DNA of 64,000 bases from NCBI GenBank assembly GCA_036346225.1, contig JARFIW010000941.1:1731501-1795500 (forward strand). Reading direction: 5' to 3'. The position numbers were made by a program, and so were the translations under genes. Positions 1 to 13,534 of this stretch are shown in pieces (positions within the stretch are counted from its first letter, which is position 1; each line of letters begins with the position of its first letter). The stretch is from Platerodrilus igneus. Lineage: Eukaryota; Arthropoda; Insecta; Coleoptera; Lycidae. The notes beneath the pieces are model-generated. The model was not told the origin of the DNA. It did not search any database and was given only the letters and a program-made list of their open reading frames with translations.

Positions 1-779
1 ATGAGCCAATGACGTAAACACCAGTGCGAACACTAATAAAACGTGGTTTTCATGGTGTCAACGAAATTGCGGTAATCACCGGAAATTTCCACGTCAAATT
101 CTAAAAAAAGTTTCTAAATTTAAATTAATGAACCGATACCTTGGAGCTTTACAAAATGAAGCGTATCGTATTAAGATCATATAAACAAAACTCACTCAGA
201 AATTTTGAAAGCTTATTAAAGGAAAATAATTCTATTAACGAAAATAGACGAAATTTGTTTAAATAATTGTTTTTAGTAAAGTCAAATTTTAATTTTATTT
301 ACTCTAGAACGTCATGATACCATTGTTGACAAACCTTTTTAATTTTTCTTGGTCTTCTTCTAGTTCAAACATTTAGAGCAAATTCTTACGTTCCTTCCCT
401 ATAATTAAATAATGTGACGCATAGTTAATTTAAAATTGCATATCAATTACTGTTTCCACAGTTATTTTGCGTGTATTAGCAAGTCCTATTCCCTCTCAAT
501 TTAAACAATTATTTACTTAACATCCTGTAGAATCTTATTAAATATTTAGTCACAAAGTTAAATATTTTGAATCTATTCTATTTTGATAACGTACCAAGTA
601 TGGATATTTGTCGAAACATTTGTTCTCAAAGATTGTAAGGTGTTTCTGAAAAGTGTAACGTTTTATTTGAAAGTGTTTATGAATTAAAATTTCTTAATTT
701 AGGAGTTAGGGACTATACTTCAATAGTTATAAAAATTCCCGTGTAATTAGTGCAATTTCGCTGATGTTGTGTACCTCTG
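1..779. other. AT-rich DNA, no gene seen
   Basis: All six frames are closed at short intervals and no repeat shared with the rest of the window was recognised. It is probably intergenic or intronic. Confidence 0.5.
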
Positions 780-991
780 GGAATAGAAACATTCACACGG
801 ATCCCGCCGTCAGGTTTATCATTGTATACGTAAGCACTAATGCAGGATTACGGCGTGAGAAGGGTTTATCTTCCCATGAATACCAGCGCAAGTTCGTCGA
901 CTTTGATGGTAGCTGAAGACGTAAATAACCAGGACCACCGACTAATCAGCAAGTTTCGATCGTACCGCCACATCTACCGCATCGATAACAT

Positions 992-1150
992 ATGGTACCG
1001 GGCAGTGCTGACGCGAGTGTTGTCGCCCCACCTACCTTAACTTCCTTAACGTCTTGCAAGGGAAGCCCTACTGGAGAAGCAATAACAACTCAACAAGACA
1101 AGTCAGAATGGACTGTGCTCCCTGAGAAGGACAACATAACAATATCCTGG
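992..1150 (+). CDS. Candidate host exon, product unknown
   Basis: An open frame starts at an ATG at 992, encodes a Ser/Thr/Pro-rich segment, and ends in ...DNITISW directly before a near-consensus splice donor (CTGG|GTAAGT, GT at 1151). The stretch from about 780 to 1150 is clearly richer in G+C and CpG than its surroundings, as first exons often are in AT-rich insect genomes. A second frame (840-1040) overlaps and cannot be excluded as the real one. The last residues resemble a fibronectin-III B strand, but this is too short to call. It could also be an internal exon with an acceptor near 1060, or chance. No partner exon was found in the window. Confidence 0.25.
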
Positions 1151-1160
1151 GTAAGTGCTT

Positions 1161-3520
1161 TGATAACCTTAATTCGTTTGCCGGGGATTTATTGTTAGGG
1201 TTGAGCTTTATAATCTAACTATTTTGAGGTTAATAATTTTGTTTATTATATAGGTTAAATATATGCATTTCTTTATACGTTTAAAAAGTGGTTTTCAATT
1301 GTTGAAGCATTTGTTTCAGAAATACCCCATTCGTTTAGCAAAGTGTTTTATCAAATGGGTTTTCTTTTATCTGTAGTTGTTGGTTTTGAGTTTCTAATGA
1401 GGGATATTCAATTGTCATCGCAGTCAAACTTTTATTTTAAATCCATCTACTGACTATAACCATCCGAATTAAGACATATGAAAATTCAGATAACATGGTA
1501 TTCTAAAATTAGCTTGTATGAAGCGATTACTTTGAGAGATACAATTTTTTCAATAACGAAATTATTTACGGCAATTGGTGCTAACTTTCTACTGTGTTGT
1601 AGAGACGCGAGCAAAAGATAAAATTTGATGTTTATTTTGAATATACACCAAACAGTTGTCGCAGATGAGACTATACCAACTGATCCAGGTAAAAATTCCT
1701 CAAAGTACATGAAAATTCACAAAGAGTATCCAACCAACAAGGGATTGGATGAAACTCGTAGATGATATTAAGAGAGAAGCAACTGGTTTACATCAAGAAA
1801 TTTGCTATGACCATACAACTTACATAGAAAAGGCATTTGTCGCTTAAATTACAATGATAGTGGGGCGGTTTTTACGAAGCACCAAAGAGGTTCTATGGAG
1901 CTGTGTAACAAATATAAAAGCACCATACAATAAATCAAAAGAAGTTTTTGTCAATTGTCTTGCTTCGTACTTTGAGATTATATTAAGAGCTTATAGAAGG
2001 TGGAATGAGGAAGAATCGTACTCAATGGAAAAGAATGAGTTAGTTTATGTAGCTAATTGTTATTATGACACAACTAAAATAAGCATCAGTATTACTTTAA
2101 AGTTCACTACGATGTTTTCACATACTAGAGTGACATAACATAAAAATGTCCTTATTGAAGACCTTACAAACCGCATTATTACCTTTTAAAAATGTAAAAG
2201 AACTTAAAATTTATATAACCCATTCATTTTAATCAATAAAAGTACTATTGTATTTGATTGCACATTTTTGGAAATCTTAGATTTACGTAAAAGAACTATT
2301 TTGCATACTAAGCCTTTAATGATTGAAAATTTTCACTTGATTGGTCAATTTAGTTGGTAGTAGCTTCCAGTATCTGGAATCTTCTTGGTCAGCGAGGTAT
2401 ATCGGTGGTTGAATTACCAGGTCAATATGCATTAAAGACATTGACTGTATAAGTCAACAAATCGCACACAAATATCACCCATTTACAAAAATCGATCAGG
2501 TGATACCCTGACACGCTTCATCTCTACACTCTTGTTGCCTTGTTGTATATAACTACATATACATTCACTACATTAACTTTAATATACTTTAATACCCTGT
2601 CAGTATTTATAACATCATGGAATGACTTTCTTCTAAACACACTTGCAATACAGTCTTATTTACATTTTCGTTTCTACAACAGAAGCATTCTTAAAACTCA
2701 TATTTTCCTCGCGTATCCAAGGTAAGTGCCGATTGGACCGCGAGGTAGGACACTAAATCCAAGTTTTTCTCTGTCGAAGCGAACCTGGATCATCTTCACT
2801 TGTTTGTCTTTGTCAGGAGACTGCTTTCATTTCTGTACTTTTCCAGCGTTTTCCACGTAGGTAACCGCAATCATCTTCTAAATTTGTATAATAGGAAGCC
2901 GATGTTGATGTAGGATTTTGGCAACCAGCATGTACGGAGGTTCTCATTGTTCCTGTTAAGAAAAAATTAATATTAGATGAATACATCTTACAAACCAAAT
3001 TAAAGTGTTTGATAAAGATTGAGATATATGTACATATATCATACACTGTGACAGTGCTTTCGGTAGAGACAGCTAACACAGAAATAAGAAAGTTTATTTA
3101 ACGTAGTAGAAGAATAATTAATTATTTTTGAAGTTATAAGCATATGAAGTCACGTATGCAGATTCCTTCTTTTAATATTTTTCCAAAAATTTTGGTGTAG
3201 ATTCTTCAAAAGGTCTAAAATTAAATAAAAAATTTGTTGAAATCAATTTCTTAACACAAACTGAGAAAATAATGAAGAATTTCAAACTTCGATTAAAGTA
3301 GAAACACATCTGGAAACTACAGAAGTACTTACTTTTGTAAGTACTTATGTTTATGTTTTTATAACCCAAATTATGAAAGTCAATACTCAATTTTATCATC
3401 ATAACGTTTTGCACTAATGTAAGAGAGTTTGCATGCTATTTACTCTAAAACCATGTATGCTAACAGAGAGTAGGTACCTCTATATAATACTTTGTTGAGT
3501 AAGCATGTAGGGATTGCTGA
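1161..3520. other. Unassigned AT-rich DNA
   Basis: Only short open frames occur (the longest about 94 codons at 1854-2138 on the plus strand, with no recognisable motif). No terminal repeats or RNA genes were identified. Confidence 0.45.
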
Positions 3521-3529
3521 ATCTGCAGC

Positions 3530-4440
3530 TAGAGATTATTCAAAATGCTACCCGACTAGTAAACGCTCATGTAAAAGAATAGTTAGAAAATAGATTGCAA
3601 CACTAACACCTGACAGAGGTCGACCAAGTGATGTAACAGTGGATGCTGCAGAAAATGTTTTAGACTTAGTGAATGAAAATATCAAATTTCAACAAGAGAA
3701 ATTGAAAGCTTAACACATTTGCCGGTCTTCAGTTAATCGAATTCTACTCAAAGAGCATTTTTATCTTTTTCTTTTTATTAAGACCCAGGTTTTAAAAAAA
3801 GAAAATTTCCACATACGTGATAATTTTAGTAACTGATTTTAAACGTTTTATGCCAAAATGAAACAATCTTTTAGAGAAGCAGCTATTTTAATTAACGTAA
3901 TATGCGTTCTTGATAGAAAACTGTACAATGAACTATAAATCTTTACTCTAAAATCAGTTTTCAGTCAATTGATTGTGGGTAGGCATTATAGGAAATTGAC
4001 TGTTGAACCCAAAATTTTTAATGAATAGATTAAATGGCGAGGGTTTTTTAAATTTTGTCTCTAATACTTTAGAAGACATGCTAGATGATTTCTCTATAAC
4101 TGAAAGAAATGATATGTGGATTCAATTAAATGAGTCGCAGCTCATTTTCATGGTGTCCGACAGTGGTTAAGAGGATACTTTCTAAATAACTGGATTGGTA
4201 AAGGTAATGTTGTTAATTGGCCAGATAGGTCTCCTGATATGAACCCCTCGATATTTTCCTTTCGTGACATGTAAAATCTAGTGTTTACAGAACACCCGTG
4301 GAAAAATCGACGATGTTTTACAAAGAAGAACATGACATATTTAGAATGTTACATCATTAATCTTAAAAATGTACGTAGCAATATTCGTAAGACCATAAGC
4401 CTACTTCGAGATACAGGGTTGAAATTTTGAACAATTTTTT
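3530..4440 (+). pseudogene. Dead DDE transposase of a mariner-like element
   Basis: Conceptual translation in shifting frames gives pieces of a Tc1/mariner-superfamily transposase. Near 3530-3710 there is a helix-turn-helix region with a TPDRGRPSDVT linker of the kind that precedes the catalytic domain. At 4140-4330 there is the catalytic block HFHGVRQWLRGYF, NNWIGKGNVVNWPDRSPDMN and a following helix. WIG.G...W..RSPD is the hallmark of the DDE_3 catalytic domain in insect transposases with an N-terminal HTH. Many stops and frameshifts separate the pieces, so it is long inactive. Terminal inverted repeats were not found. The 36.2-37.2 kb element belongs to a similar transposase class, but direct kinship was not tested. 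Confidence 0.7.
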
Positions 4441-4844
4441 AACTAGCTCATACGTATGTTGAATTTTGTTTTTATTAATCAATAAAGCTATCACGTTCCT
4501 TTGTTGTTAAATTTCTTTTATTTAAAACTTAACAACTTTTAAACGAAAGGTTTAGTACATTTTCTGCAATTGATTTCGTACTCTATAGGGAGTAATAATA
4601 TAATCTTATAAAGTATGGACCCCATTTTTGAGAATTTCCTATATACATAATACCATTAATCATGTTATTACTTTAAAAAAGTGTTGCAGTGGTTTAACCT
4701 TAATACTGTAACAAATGGGATCAGTTGCCAAAGACTATATACCAGTCATAAATTATTGAACTTTTAGGAGATGTCGGAACTTCAAGTTAGGGCGAGATTT
4801 TAAATTTTTTAGTTGGGCATAGAACCGTCCTAATCGAAGAAGTT

Positions 4845-5480
4845 TTCAAGAATTAGGAAGAAAACCAATTATTATATTGCTACATGCCAAAATTGGCATT
4901 GTAAGTTTCTAAATTTGTAAGTGAATTCGCGCCAATATTTTAAAAGACTTGTGCGTGCATTTCCGTCACTTTAGATAGTTGCGTCGGCGCACGAGATTGC
5001 GCAGACGCGGAGTGTGGAAGAGAGTGGTAGTTTCTGTCACGTCATGGACTGGTCAACGAAACTTCGAAGAGCGTGGTTATCTGTGGTGTGCCTTTGTCTT
5101 CTTTTTTCAGATATGAAGGTTTCCTGCCTTGTACCTGTTATCGTTTCTCCTACCTGTATCCTTTACCGTACCGCTACACAAGAAGAGAGAGAAGACAAAC
5201 AAATCTGGTATCAACGGGGGCGAAGGACGACCCACGTCCAACAACGCCCAACCAACAACGAGATCCTGACGCGAGAGTAGCTGTAATGCCGTGACGAGTT
5301 CCACAGTTTACGTGAGTACATTTATCTTTTCTTTGTATGTGATAAAAATTTGAGGAGTAATAATGACGTAACCCCTTATTGCGCAATATTGCGCACGTAT
5401 TTATTATGTTACCAACTGTCGTAGTGGCTCTTATAAATTACGCGCCGGGACTTTAACAGTATACCTTTGAATAGAACATC
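4845..5480 (+). repeat. Diverged direct repeat, copy 1
   Basis: This segment aligns in the same order with 6235-6950. Shared blocks include a TGCCAAAA..TTGGCA palindrome at the start, a CGCGCAGACGCG-like GC-rich block, a pyrimidine-rich block (cctgccttgtacctgttatc versus cttttgattgtcgtccctat), a donor-like ACGTGAGTAC, and the ending ACCAACTGTC..TGACTCTTAT. The two copies are about 1.4 kb apart and could be the LTRs or leader regions of an old retroelement. Overlapping open frames at 5014-5386 are not conserved in the second copy, so they are probably not genes. The 5481-6234 spacer is AT-rich with nothing recognised. Confidence 0.5.
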
Positions 5481-6234
5481 TAGAGTATAATAATATACTT
5501 AATTATCTTTTTTCAGATTTGAAGTTCAGCTGCGATAACAAGTTTACTCTTTTCTTTATCGTCTAAATTTTGAAATACATTTTTATGAATGTTTACAAGT
5601 TATAACTAAAATATAAACACTGAATTACAAATATGAAAAACAATATATAACACTATTTAATTTAAATTCACCTTAACTATAACATGTATAAATACATTGC
5701 AGTGTGGACATTAAATTGTTTTGTATTATATATAATATTTGCAAAGTGTTTTTTTAATATTAAAGAATTATATTTTAAAACAAACTTAAACTAAATAGTG
5801 ACACATTGTGGACACAACAAAATTAACTATAAACTTGCTTTCAAAAATTCAAACAATAGTAAAGATCTTTTAGGAAATCCGTCGAAATATTATATAATTA
5901 AATGAAAATCACTACAAGGTAAATATTAGAATTCGTATATGCGTGCTAAGGAAACTTACCTTAACGAACTTCAATATAAAAAGAACATTTTTTTGGCAAC
6001 GGCAAATTAGAGATAAATCAATGTCATTTATATAAAATTAGCCTTCAAGTAGACGTAACTTTCGTTAAATATTTACACAATTTAAAGTAAACTATTAAAA
6101 ACTTAATTATTGGTAACTATTTTGACAAAAAAATGTGTCCTAATACAAGGAAATGAACAAGTTGTATTATTCCAAGGTATTCTGCAATAGGTTAGGTAAA
6201 ATATACAAACAAGTCACTAGGGGTCGCCAGCAGT

Positions 6235-6950
6235 ATATTCTAAAGTGTCAAATTAATACGTGCCAAAAATTTGGCACTAGACATTTTTAAATAAGTGCGG
6301 GAATTTGACGTCTTAAATTTAAAAAGACTTGTTGCGCGTATTTCCGTTACTACAGAGTGCGTTTGCGCCAGATCGTGCCGACGCGTGTGGGAGAAGAAGA
6401 GTGGGAAATTTCCGGGAGACGCCTGGACTTTGCTTTTGAACGTGAAGAAGAGTGGTGTTGGGTTTGGTATCGTATCTTATCTTTATTATGTAGATCCCTT
6501 TTTCTTGCCTTTTGATTGTCGTCCCTATAAACCTGTTCCTGTCGTTCCCTGCATATATAGAGAGAAGACCAACAAATTTGGAAGCAACCTGGCCTAACAG
6601 CAGTTCACGCCCTGAGAACCATCTTTAAATAATCCGGAAGGGAGCCCTGCAGTCGCTAGCCTGGAGCACTCCCGAGGACGCCCTGAGAACCATCTTTAAA
6701 TAATCCCGAAGGAAGCACGAGCCGCCATCAAGAAATAATTCTGTGAGACGCTTACATATTCACGTAAGTTCCCCGTGTGGGTTTTTTTAAAATATATTTA
6801 GAAATTTGCATATTTCGTCATTTACGTGTAATAATTTGCATATTGTGTGACGTCATTGACAGATGGGCGCGCTAATTTCTACATTATGGATTATCGTTAC
6901 CAACTGTCTTTTGTGACTCTTATGCCGCGTAAACGGTAATATTAAAAAAT
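6235..6950 (+). repeat. Diverged direct repeat, copy 2
   Basis: This is the partner of 4845-5480. It contains an open frame (6295-6597) that the other copy does not preserve, and a good splice-donor-like site CAC|GTAAGTT near 6763. A third, partial similarity (a GGGCGC..AATCATTACATTAT block) occurs near 7200. An old LTR pair is one explanation, but no PBS or PPT was identified. Confidence 0.5.
6607..6716 (+). repeat. Short tandem direct repeat, period 71 bp
   Basis: The motif ACGCCCTGAGAACCATCTTT and the following 17 bases occur at 6607 and again at 6678 with one or two changes, so a 71-bp unit is duplicated inside repeat copy 2. Confidence 0.85.
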
Positions 6951-9900
6951 CTAGGAGAATTCTACAAGGAACATATTATTTAAATACGAAATTGAAAAAT
7001 GTTCTTGTCCGGTAGTAAAATTGATATTTTATTAGTTTGGGTAATAGCTACACAACAACCATAAACTATATGCTACGTATTCAAATTAGTATAGTTGTAC
7101 ATGATGCAATTGAAAATATTTTATTAATACACAGAAAGAAAAGCCAACCTTTAACATTTTTAATTAGTAAATATTAAACAATTTTTAGAAAAATCGACCA
7201 TTAGTTGGGCGCCAATCATTACATTATCAGTTGGGCGTAAAGTATAAGCTGACTCCGGGCGTATTTTATTACGCCCTAAATGTGGTTTCAAATTATTGCC
7301 GTCAAATAGTTACATATTGACATACAAGAAAAGCATTTAAAAACCTTGACGTAAAGCTGTAGCCAAGGATATAGCTCTGCGTTCGTTTTACTCTAGCCGA
7401 AAATTATCGCTGACATCTTCAATTAATCAGATTGCGTGGCCCATTCTTATGTTTTGTCCAGATTCTTGTAGTAAAGTGATCCGCTGCACCTACAACTTTA
7501 GGGAACAGGTACTTGTCGGTGATCAGATATGGGATAGGTAAAGGATTTCTTAGGACACTTCCTGCAATTAACGCGCATTCGCGTCTAATACGACGATATC
7601 GTCTGGAAAATGACGATAAATTGAAGTTTAAACCGCACTTTTCCCATAAACTCCTCGATGTCTCCACCATAAAAACGTTTCTCATTGGTTAAGCGCAATA
7701 ACCACACACTCCTTTGACCTAGCAAAATGCGTGCATAAAAATACTTGGATAAATTAAGGGTTCTTGACCTCAGTTCGCAAGAACCCAGAAACAACAAACT
7801 TTACATGTAGTAAACCTAGTTAAATAATGATAGGAAGTAGCTTGCCTTTTCTGGAATAAAAAAATTTCTCATTCCTAATACTAAAACGAAAACTTTGTGC
7901 AGCTAAAAAGCGTAACAAATGGTGTGATTGAGAGCTACAAGAGTTGAATACAATGCGAAGAAGTGAGTGTGTTCCGGTGACTTTCAGAAAAACGCGCATA
8001 GTCTAATATATAAACCGTACAACCCGATGGGAAGTCGGTCAGTTAGTATTAACCCAAGTACAAATGATATAAATTAAACTATTTGAGGTGTGAAAATAAA
8101 TATGGTTAATGTATGTAAATTATGATATAACCGCGAATTATATGTAATTGATTAGTTGCTGTGTAATAATAAATAAATTGTGCATCAATTCAATACAACG
8201 TACGCAATTAAATTAATAACAATTTACGCGTCGTGTTAATAAAGTAAATATTTGAAAAATTAGATTTGTCTTGGACTCCATAGAAGTAAACATAATACAA
8301 TACGAATGAAAATATAATTGATTAACAGTGACTTTCTCTGTAATACCAACCAAAGGCAGTTTAATTACTGTTCAACCAATTCGCGTTTCTGGAATAGAAG
8401 TTATAATTCCCTCAATAGAGCTAATCAGTAGTAAACTTCTCGAACAATACCAAGAATTGATGGACTTGAAAAGATTGATAGTAATTGTCTGATGGATATA
8501 ATAACAGAAAAAGTTTTCTTGTTATTCCCCTAGTTGGTTATAAAATACACTACGATTTCTTAGAATAACTGATGTTTATATAGCTGGACGTACTGAAGCT
8601 CCCAAGAGAACTACTCAGCTATAAACGAATTTTCTTCGCTTGATGCACACAGTTCGTGAATTTCGAGCATTGTTTGCTCTATAAATTACATTAAGTTCAG
8701 CAGGATTTTTATCTAAATTGAAACGAAATGCGGAACAAAGTTTAACGTTTTATATGTTTCATGTTGGTTTGGATCGGGACGAGCATACAAAGTTTTCCTG
8801 AAAGTTACCTACCATTCCGTATAATTCGGTGATGATCCGGAGAACCAGAATACGAACGCCGCCCTCCTGTAAGAACCTCTCGTCTGGTTAATGGTCCAGG
8901 GCTTACATTAACAAATGGAAGCCAATAGAAGATTTGTTTGAAACCCCTTCGAAACCTGCAAATAAGTTTTAAGTTAGATATGATTCTTTATATTTTGATT
9001 GATAGCAGTAGACGGTGGTTGTTTCAAAGTAATTGTTTGTTGGATTCAATATAAAAGCTGAATAACAGACATATCCTTAAAATGCAATTTTAATGTGCTT
9101 TACACAAGACATTCAATATTATTAATAATTACTTAATACCATACGTTCCAACAACGTCGACTGCCATTATCAATTACTTACATATTTTGAAAACATATAC
9201 AAATAATTTATATTAGTATTAATGACATTTTTATATAGTAACGTGATCGGACCGTCTAAAACTTAAAAGGAAAAAGTTGATCATAATATTAAAATAAGAC
9301 TAACAGTAAAACGCCTGGTACATTTTACAGCCGGCAATAAAAACCGAGGACATCACAGTTTAAAATAATATTTGTATAAATCCACATAAGGGTTAACATA
9401 CCACAGAATCGCAAAACACCATAAAATTAATGCCTGCACACGGACTGATGACATTGAACTCGACCATAAAAACTGCTTTAGACGCACAAAGTGTGAGAAC
9501 AGAATTTTTAAAAAAAGAAATGGGATAAAACAATTAAGTTCGAACTTAGTAAAACAAGTTACGAAAAAAACGATGGATGAGTAACAACGGAAGTGTATAC
9601 GGACCGCGGGCGGGCCCCTCGACAAAATGGTCGAGGGCAAATTGTTTTGAACTTTTCTTGATAAGCAGGTCAGGAAGTTTACGCACGTAGTATCGTGGAA
9701 TTATATTCGCTTCGGTCGAGCATAGGTAAAAGGGCGTTAGTCCATGTCAGAGCGGTGAACGGATTTTACACTTTCAGCAACCGCTGGAATTTAAATATAG
9801 TGACCTAGCGTGTCGGTAGTTAATAAACAGGTGAATCAGTGGAGGTGCATAGAAATCCTTAGATTCTTAAATCTGTGAATATTGTCTTGAGCTTGTTTCT

Positions 9901-12440
9901 ATTTTTTGACTGTACCGGCTTTTAAATATGTACATGCGAACGTGTAAATAAAAATTACAATTGGTTTGTAGAGCGATGGAAATAGTTTGTTTAAATTTAA
10001 GCAGAATATTATTAGAATGGAAATGAAAACGCTAAAAATGAGATATGTATCAATTTAAACACAAGCCTTAATTATAGGATGTATTTGCTAGTAAATTTCT
10101 TGGTATAAATTTAGTATTTTTGGTAGACATTGAAATGGCGAAATCAGAAGTTGGTATAGCGCTAAAGTTTCTTATGTATTGTTATTAAGGGAATTTTCAG
10201 ATAAATCGGATCTAAAATGTCGTATAAATCAATCTAGGAAACTAAAACAGTGGAATGGAAGCATTATTTATGGATAAATGTTTTCAAAGAGTTCTGTCCA
10301 GTTGAAGGTTAAATTAAGTTTGTCTTTCTCTTAGGTTAATGTAAGCATATTTCCGAAATTATTGCCAATAGAATTAAGCTTAGATAGATTTTAATTGAAA
10401 TTATTTATAAGATAGATAAAGCTAATCATCGTGAAAGAATATCCAGCTACATCAGTGATGAAGTCGTATTTTGGGATAGGCGTCTCTTTAATTCGATGAA
10501 AAGTCAATGAGTATTTTTAAGGTATCGTAGATAAAAGTAAGAGTATGAAGTAACGAGATTTAGGAAAACCGAAAGCAAGGTGACGTATTCGGAATAGCCG
10601 TCTTACGGGTAGCGAAAATATCAAAGGAATTTTTTTAACAACTAGTAAAACCCTTCAAGGTAAGTGTACCCGTAAAGTAGTTTTGTATTTTAGCCACTTT
10701 AATGTTCATATTTATATAGTTTTTATCACTTTTCTATAGGAAACCCACTCTCGCACCCTGCAGTTAGACTGTATCCCTTTAAAATTGTTACGAGATTTCC
10801 ACCCCTTTTGTGCAAATTGATACTTGTAACGTAGCGCTATTTTACTTGTAACCCTGATGGATAGTTCAATCGCTTTCTTAATCCATAAGTGATACGAAAT
10901 AAATTGCATGATCGATGATTAAAATAGATACGTTTGGGATGTACGGAATTTCTGATATAACAATTGATCGAGTTGTTAAAATAAATACGCTTATTATCTA
11001 TATAAATTTTGATATAACAATTAGTCGATTAGTGCTTCTGTAAATAAATTAATAGTGCCTCAATCCAATAGAGCGCACACAGTTGAATGACTAATAAATT
11101 TAGTGTATTTTTGCTTTAAGAAAGACTTTAGTGTAATAATTATTATAGGTGGAAGTTCGGTCTCTTTGTCGCACGTTTGCATGGTTAATTTTAAGTTATT
11201 TTTAAATTTGTAGTTGTAAATCAAATAGTAAAGCCGTCATCCCTTGTCCCGTTATATCCTGTCGTAAAACCTCCTTTGTGCATATGTAAATTAAGTTGGA
11301 AAAGAGGTAGTGACAAAAACACTCTCTCATCGATATCGAAGCGAAACGGTTGTTCGTTCGGTAAATGAGTTATTCAATAGTGCCGCCGAATGTGAATTTA
11401 TCGATAAACCCCTAAAAAACACAGTGAAAGTGCAAACGTAACACGTACTATAATTTGAAGACAGTCTACTTAGTTGAAGAATAGGAATTACACCTTAGAA
11501 CAATAGAACAACGCGGAGGTAAGTCGATATACAAATTTATAAGACCTCCCGCGCTTTAAACAGTGATCTTTGCTGCGTCGTTTCAGTAGATTAAGGATTA
11601 ACTGTAGACATTTGTGAATAATTAGACGTATTAGACCGAATAAAGAAGTGTAAAATTGAAGGAGATTAAAATATATTTATACTTACTTATTAAGATTATT
11701 TTTGATCTTACCAACATTTAATTAATTAATACCATAAAAAACAATAAAATCTTATTGTAAAAGTGTTGTTTATTTATATACGAGTGATTTAGTCTGTAGT
11801 AATAGAAATTTTAAGATAATATATGTAGTCCAATCAAAATGAATTTTACAATGCTGGATACGGGTTATTATTTTGCGTTTCTAATTGTAACAAGAATAAG
11901 TAGTATTTCTGTAGTAAACTAGAATTATAAAATTTTTAAATTTTATTACTTTGCAACATAATTTACTTTACAATTTAAAGTTTTTTGCATAAAATACAAA
12001 TTTGCTTGGTTCAAGTAATTAATTTTTTTAATTATATTCATAGTTATTTAGCCTTTTATTTACATCCTGGGTTATTTGCCCTATATAAGCCTTTTTACAA
12101 GCACTGTGGCACAGATTAATTGAATATGTAACTTTATTGTTCGGGTTTTATTTGTAAGATTGGTAAATAGGTTACTTGTTAAATTATACCCCTTATGTGC
12201 AAAAATTAAATTAAATTCTTTAGAGTCCCTTGTAATTAATTTGATCTATAACTGCTTTGTAATAGCCTCATTACACCATTTATTTGACACTCTTTCAGTT
12301 GATTAATAAAGCACATTACACCACTAGTTGAATTAAGTGACATGTTACTCTGCTAGTGAAATATTAATGAAAGAGATCAAAGATTATTTATTAAGAACAA
12401 ACAGGTTTACCAATTTAAAATTTATAGATAATTTAAATCT
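6951..12440. other. Unassigned AT-rich DNA with LTR-like fragments
   Basis: No gene was recognised. Two stretches, about 8090-8290 and 10905-11115, resemble each other (GATATAAC..., AATAAATTGTGCATCAATTC versus AATAGTGCCTCAATCC, then a gap to TTAATAAAGT/ACTAATAAAT) and look like leader or 3' parts of retroelement LTRs. A TATA-like AATATATAAACCG at about 8006 and a donor-like GGAG|GTAAGTC near 11519 fit the same idea. The minus-strand open frames at 7419-7797 match no family known to me. Confidence 0.35.
9614..9638. other. GC-rich hairpin
   Basis: GCCCCTCGAC and GTCGAGGGC pair around a 6-nt AAAATG loop, with one bulged C. It is isolated in AT-rich DNA and its function is unknown. Confidence 0.5.
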
Positions 12441-12443
12441 CTT

Positions 12444-12446
<3 letters not shown>

Positions 12447-12515
<69 letters not shown>
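12447..12515. repeat. (CA)n(TA)n microsatellite
   Basis: A CA run is followed directly by a TA run. It ends in TATTGCTGTGATC, the reverse complement of the ...CACAGCA end seen on LTRs elsewhere in the window. Open frames spanning it (HTHTHT/YIYIYI) are microsatellite artefacts. Confidence 0.95.
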
Positions 12516-12517
<2 letters not shown>

Positions 12518-13534
12518 CTGTGATCTTGGAGTCACAAAGATGCTGTGATTTGGGTACTGCGGAATTGTATGAAAGCAGATGCAATAAAAAATATGAAATT
12601 ACTATCTTATCGTGTCCTTTTCCTTGCTTGGGTAGTTCAGCGGACAATATGTTGTGGATTTTATTAAAAGAAATGAAACGTAAAAATTTCAAGAAACATG
12701 TATGTACCGTTTTCTATGTATTCAAAAATATATTTGTTTTATACACATTATATAAACAATCTCTTACATTCAACAGATATAGAGCATGCTTATAAAAACA
12801 ATTTACAGCTTAAACTTAAACAGAAAATTTTACGTAATGATTACTTACTCATTAAAATAATTTTCATCTAATCATTGTTAACAAGTATAGAATCTAAAAA
12901 TCTCCTATGTGAATTACAAAAATTTTCTTTAAAATTCTCGTGATAATTTACTTATGATTTTATCACTTCAGTTGTCAGTGTAATTGGACAACGACGCTAA
13001 ACAGACAATTTAGTAAAGATCAAAATGTTTCAAACTCTGACCTCAAAATTGCTGGAAATTATGACTTAACAAATAGTTTTTATAAAATTTAATTCTTATT
13101 CTAGCAAAATTTACTCAAATAGACTATTAGGTTACAAAAAAAAACAAAATTATGCTTGCAGTTGGTATTGTCAAATAGCGTTTATCGAAATATAATTTCA
13201 ATTGTGATTAACGGCATTGAATACTTCTTGGTTCTATTTCAGATTTCCATTTCCAATCAATCTTGACGTGCAAATATCAGTTTGCAGAGTGCATTCATTT
13301 TTAATAAAATAAAATTAGCAGTTTATCTTGTATCAAGCTTATTTATATGGAAGATCGCTTAATTTTCGAAATAAAATGAATTATAAATTACTCGAAATTT
13401 ACACTTTCGATGTCATAAAATGAATCACCTCCTTCCTGTTGAATCTTGTCCTTTTATAATAAAACAATTTCAATACGTTATTTTCTTGGATTTACTCATA
13501 CGAGCCAGAAAATAAACTCTAGTCGTTTGTTTGG

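Noticed and set aside
1854..2138. 94-codon open frame
   Set aside because: No family motif, ordinary AT-rich codon make-up, no splice or promoter context; chance is likely.
5014..5386. Four overlapping open frames of 65-88 codons
   Set aside because: The homologous copy at 6235-6950 does not keep any of these frames, and no motif is recognisable.
12337..12795. Overlapping long open frames on both strands with HTHTHT and YIYIYI runs (also 35176-35418, 38254-38534, 38972-39266)
   Set aside because: They are readings through CA/TA microsatellites, which lack stops in some frames; no protein motif is present outside the runs.
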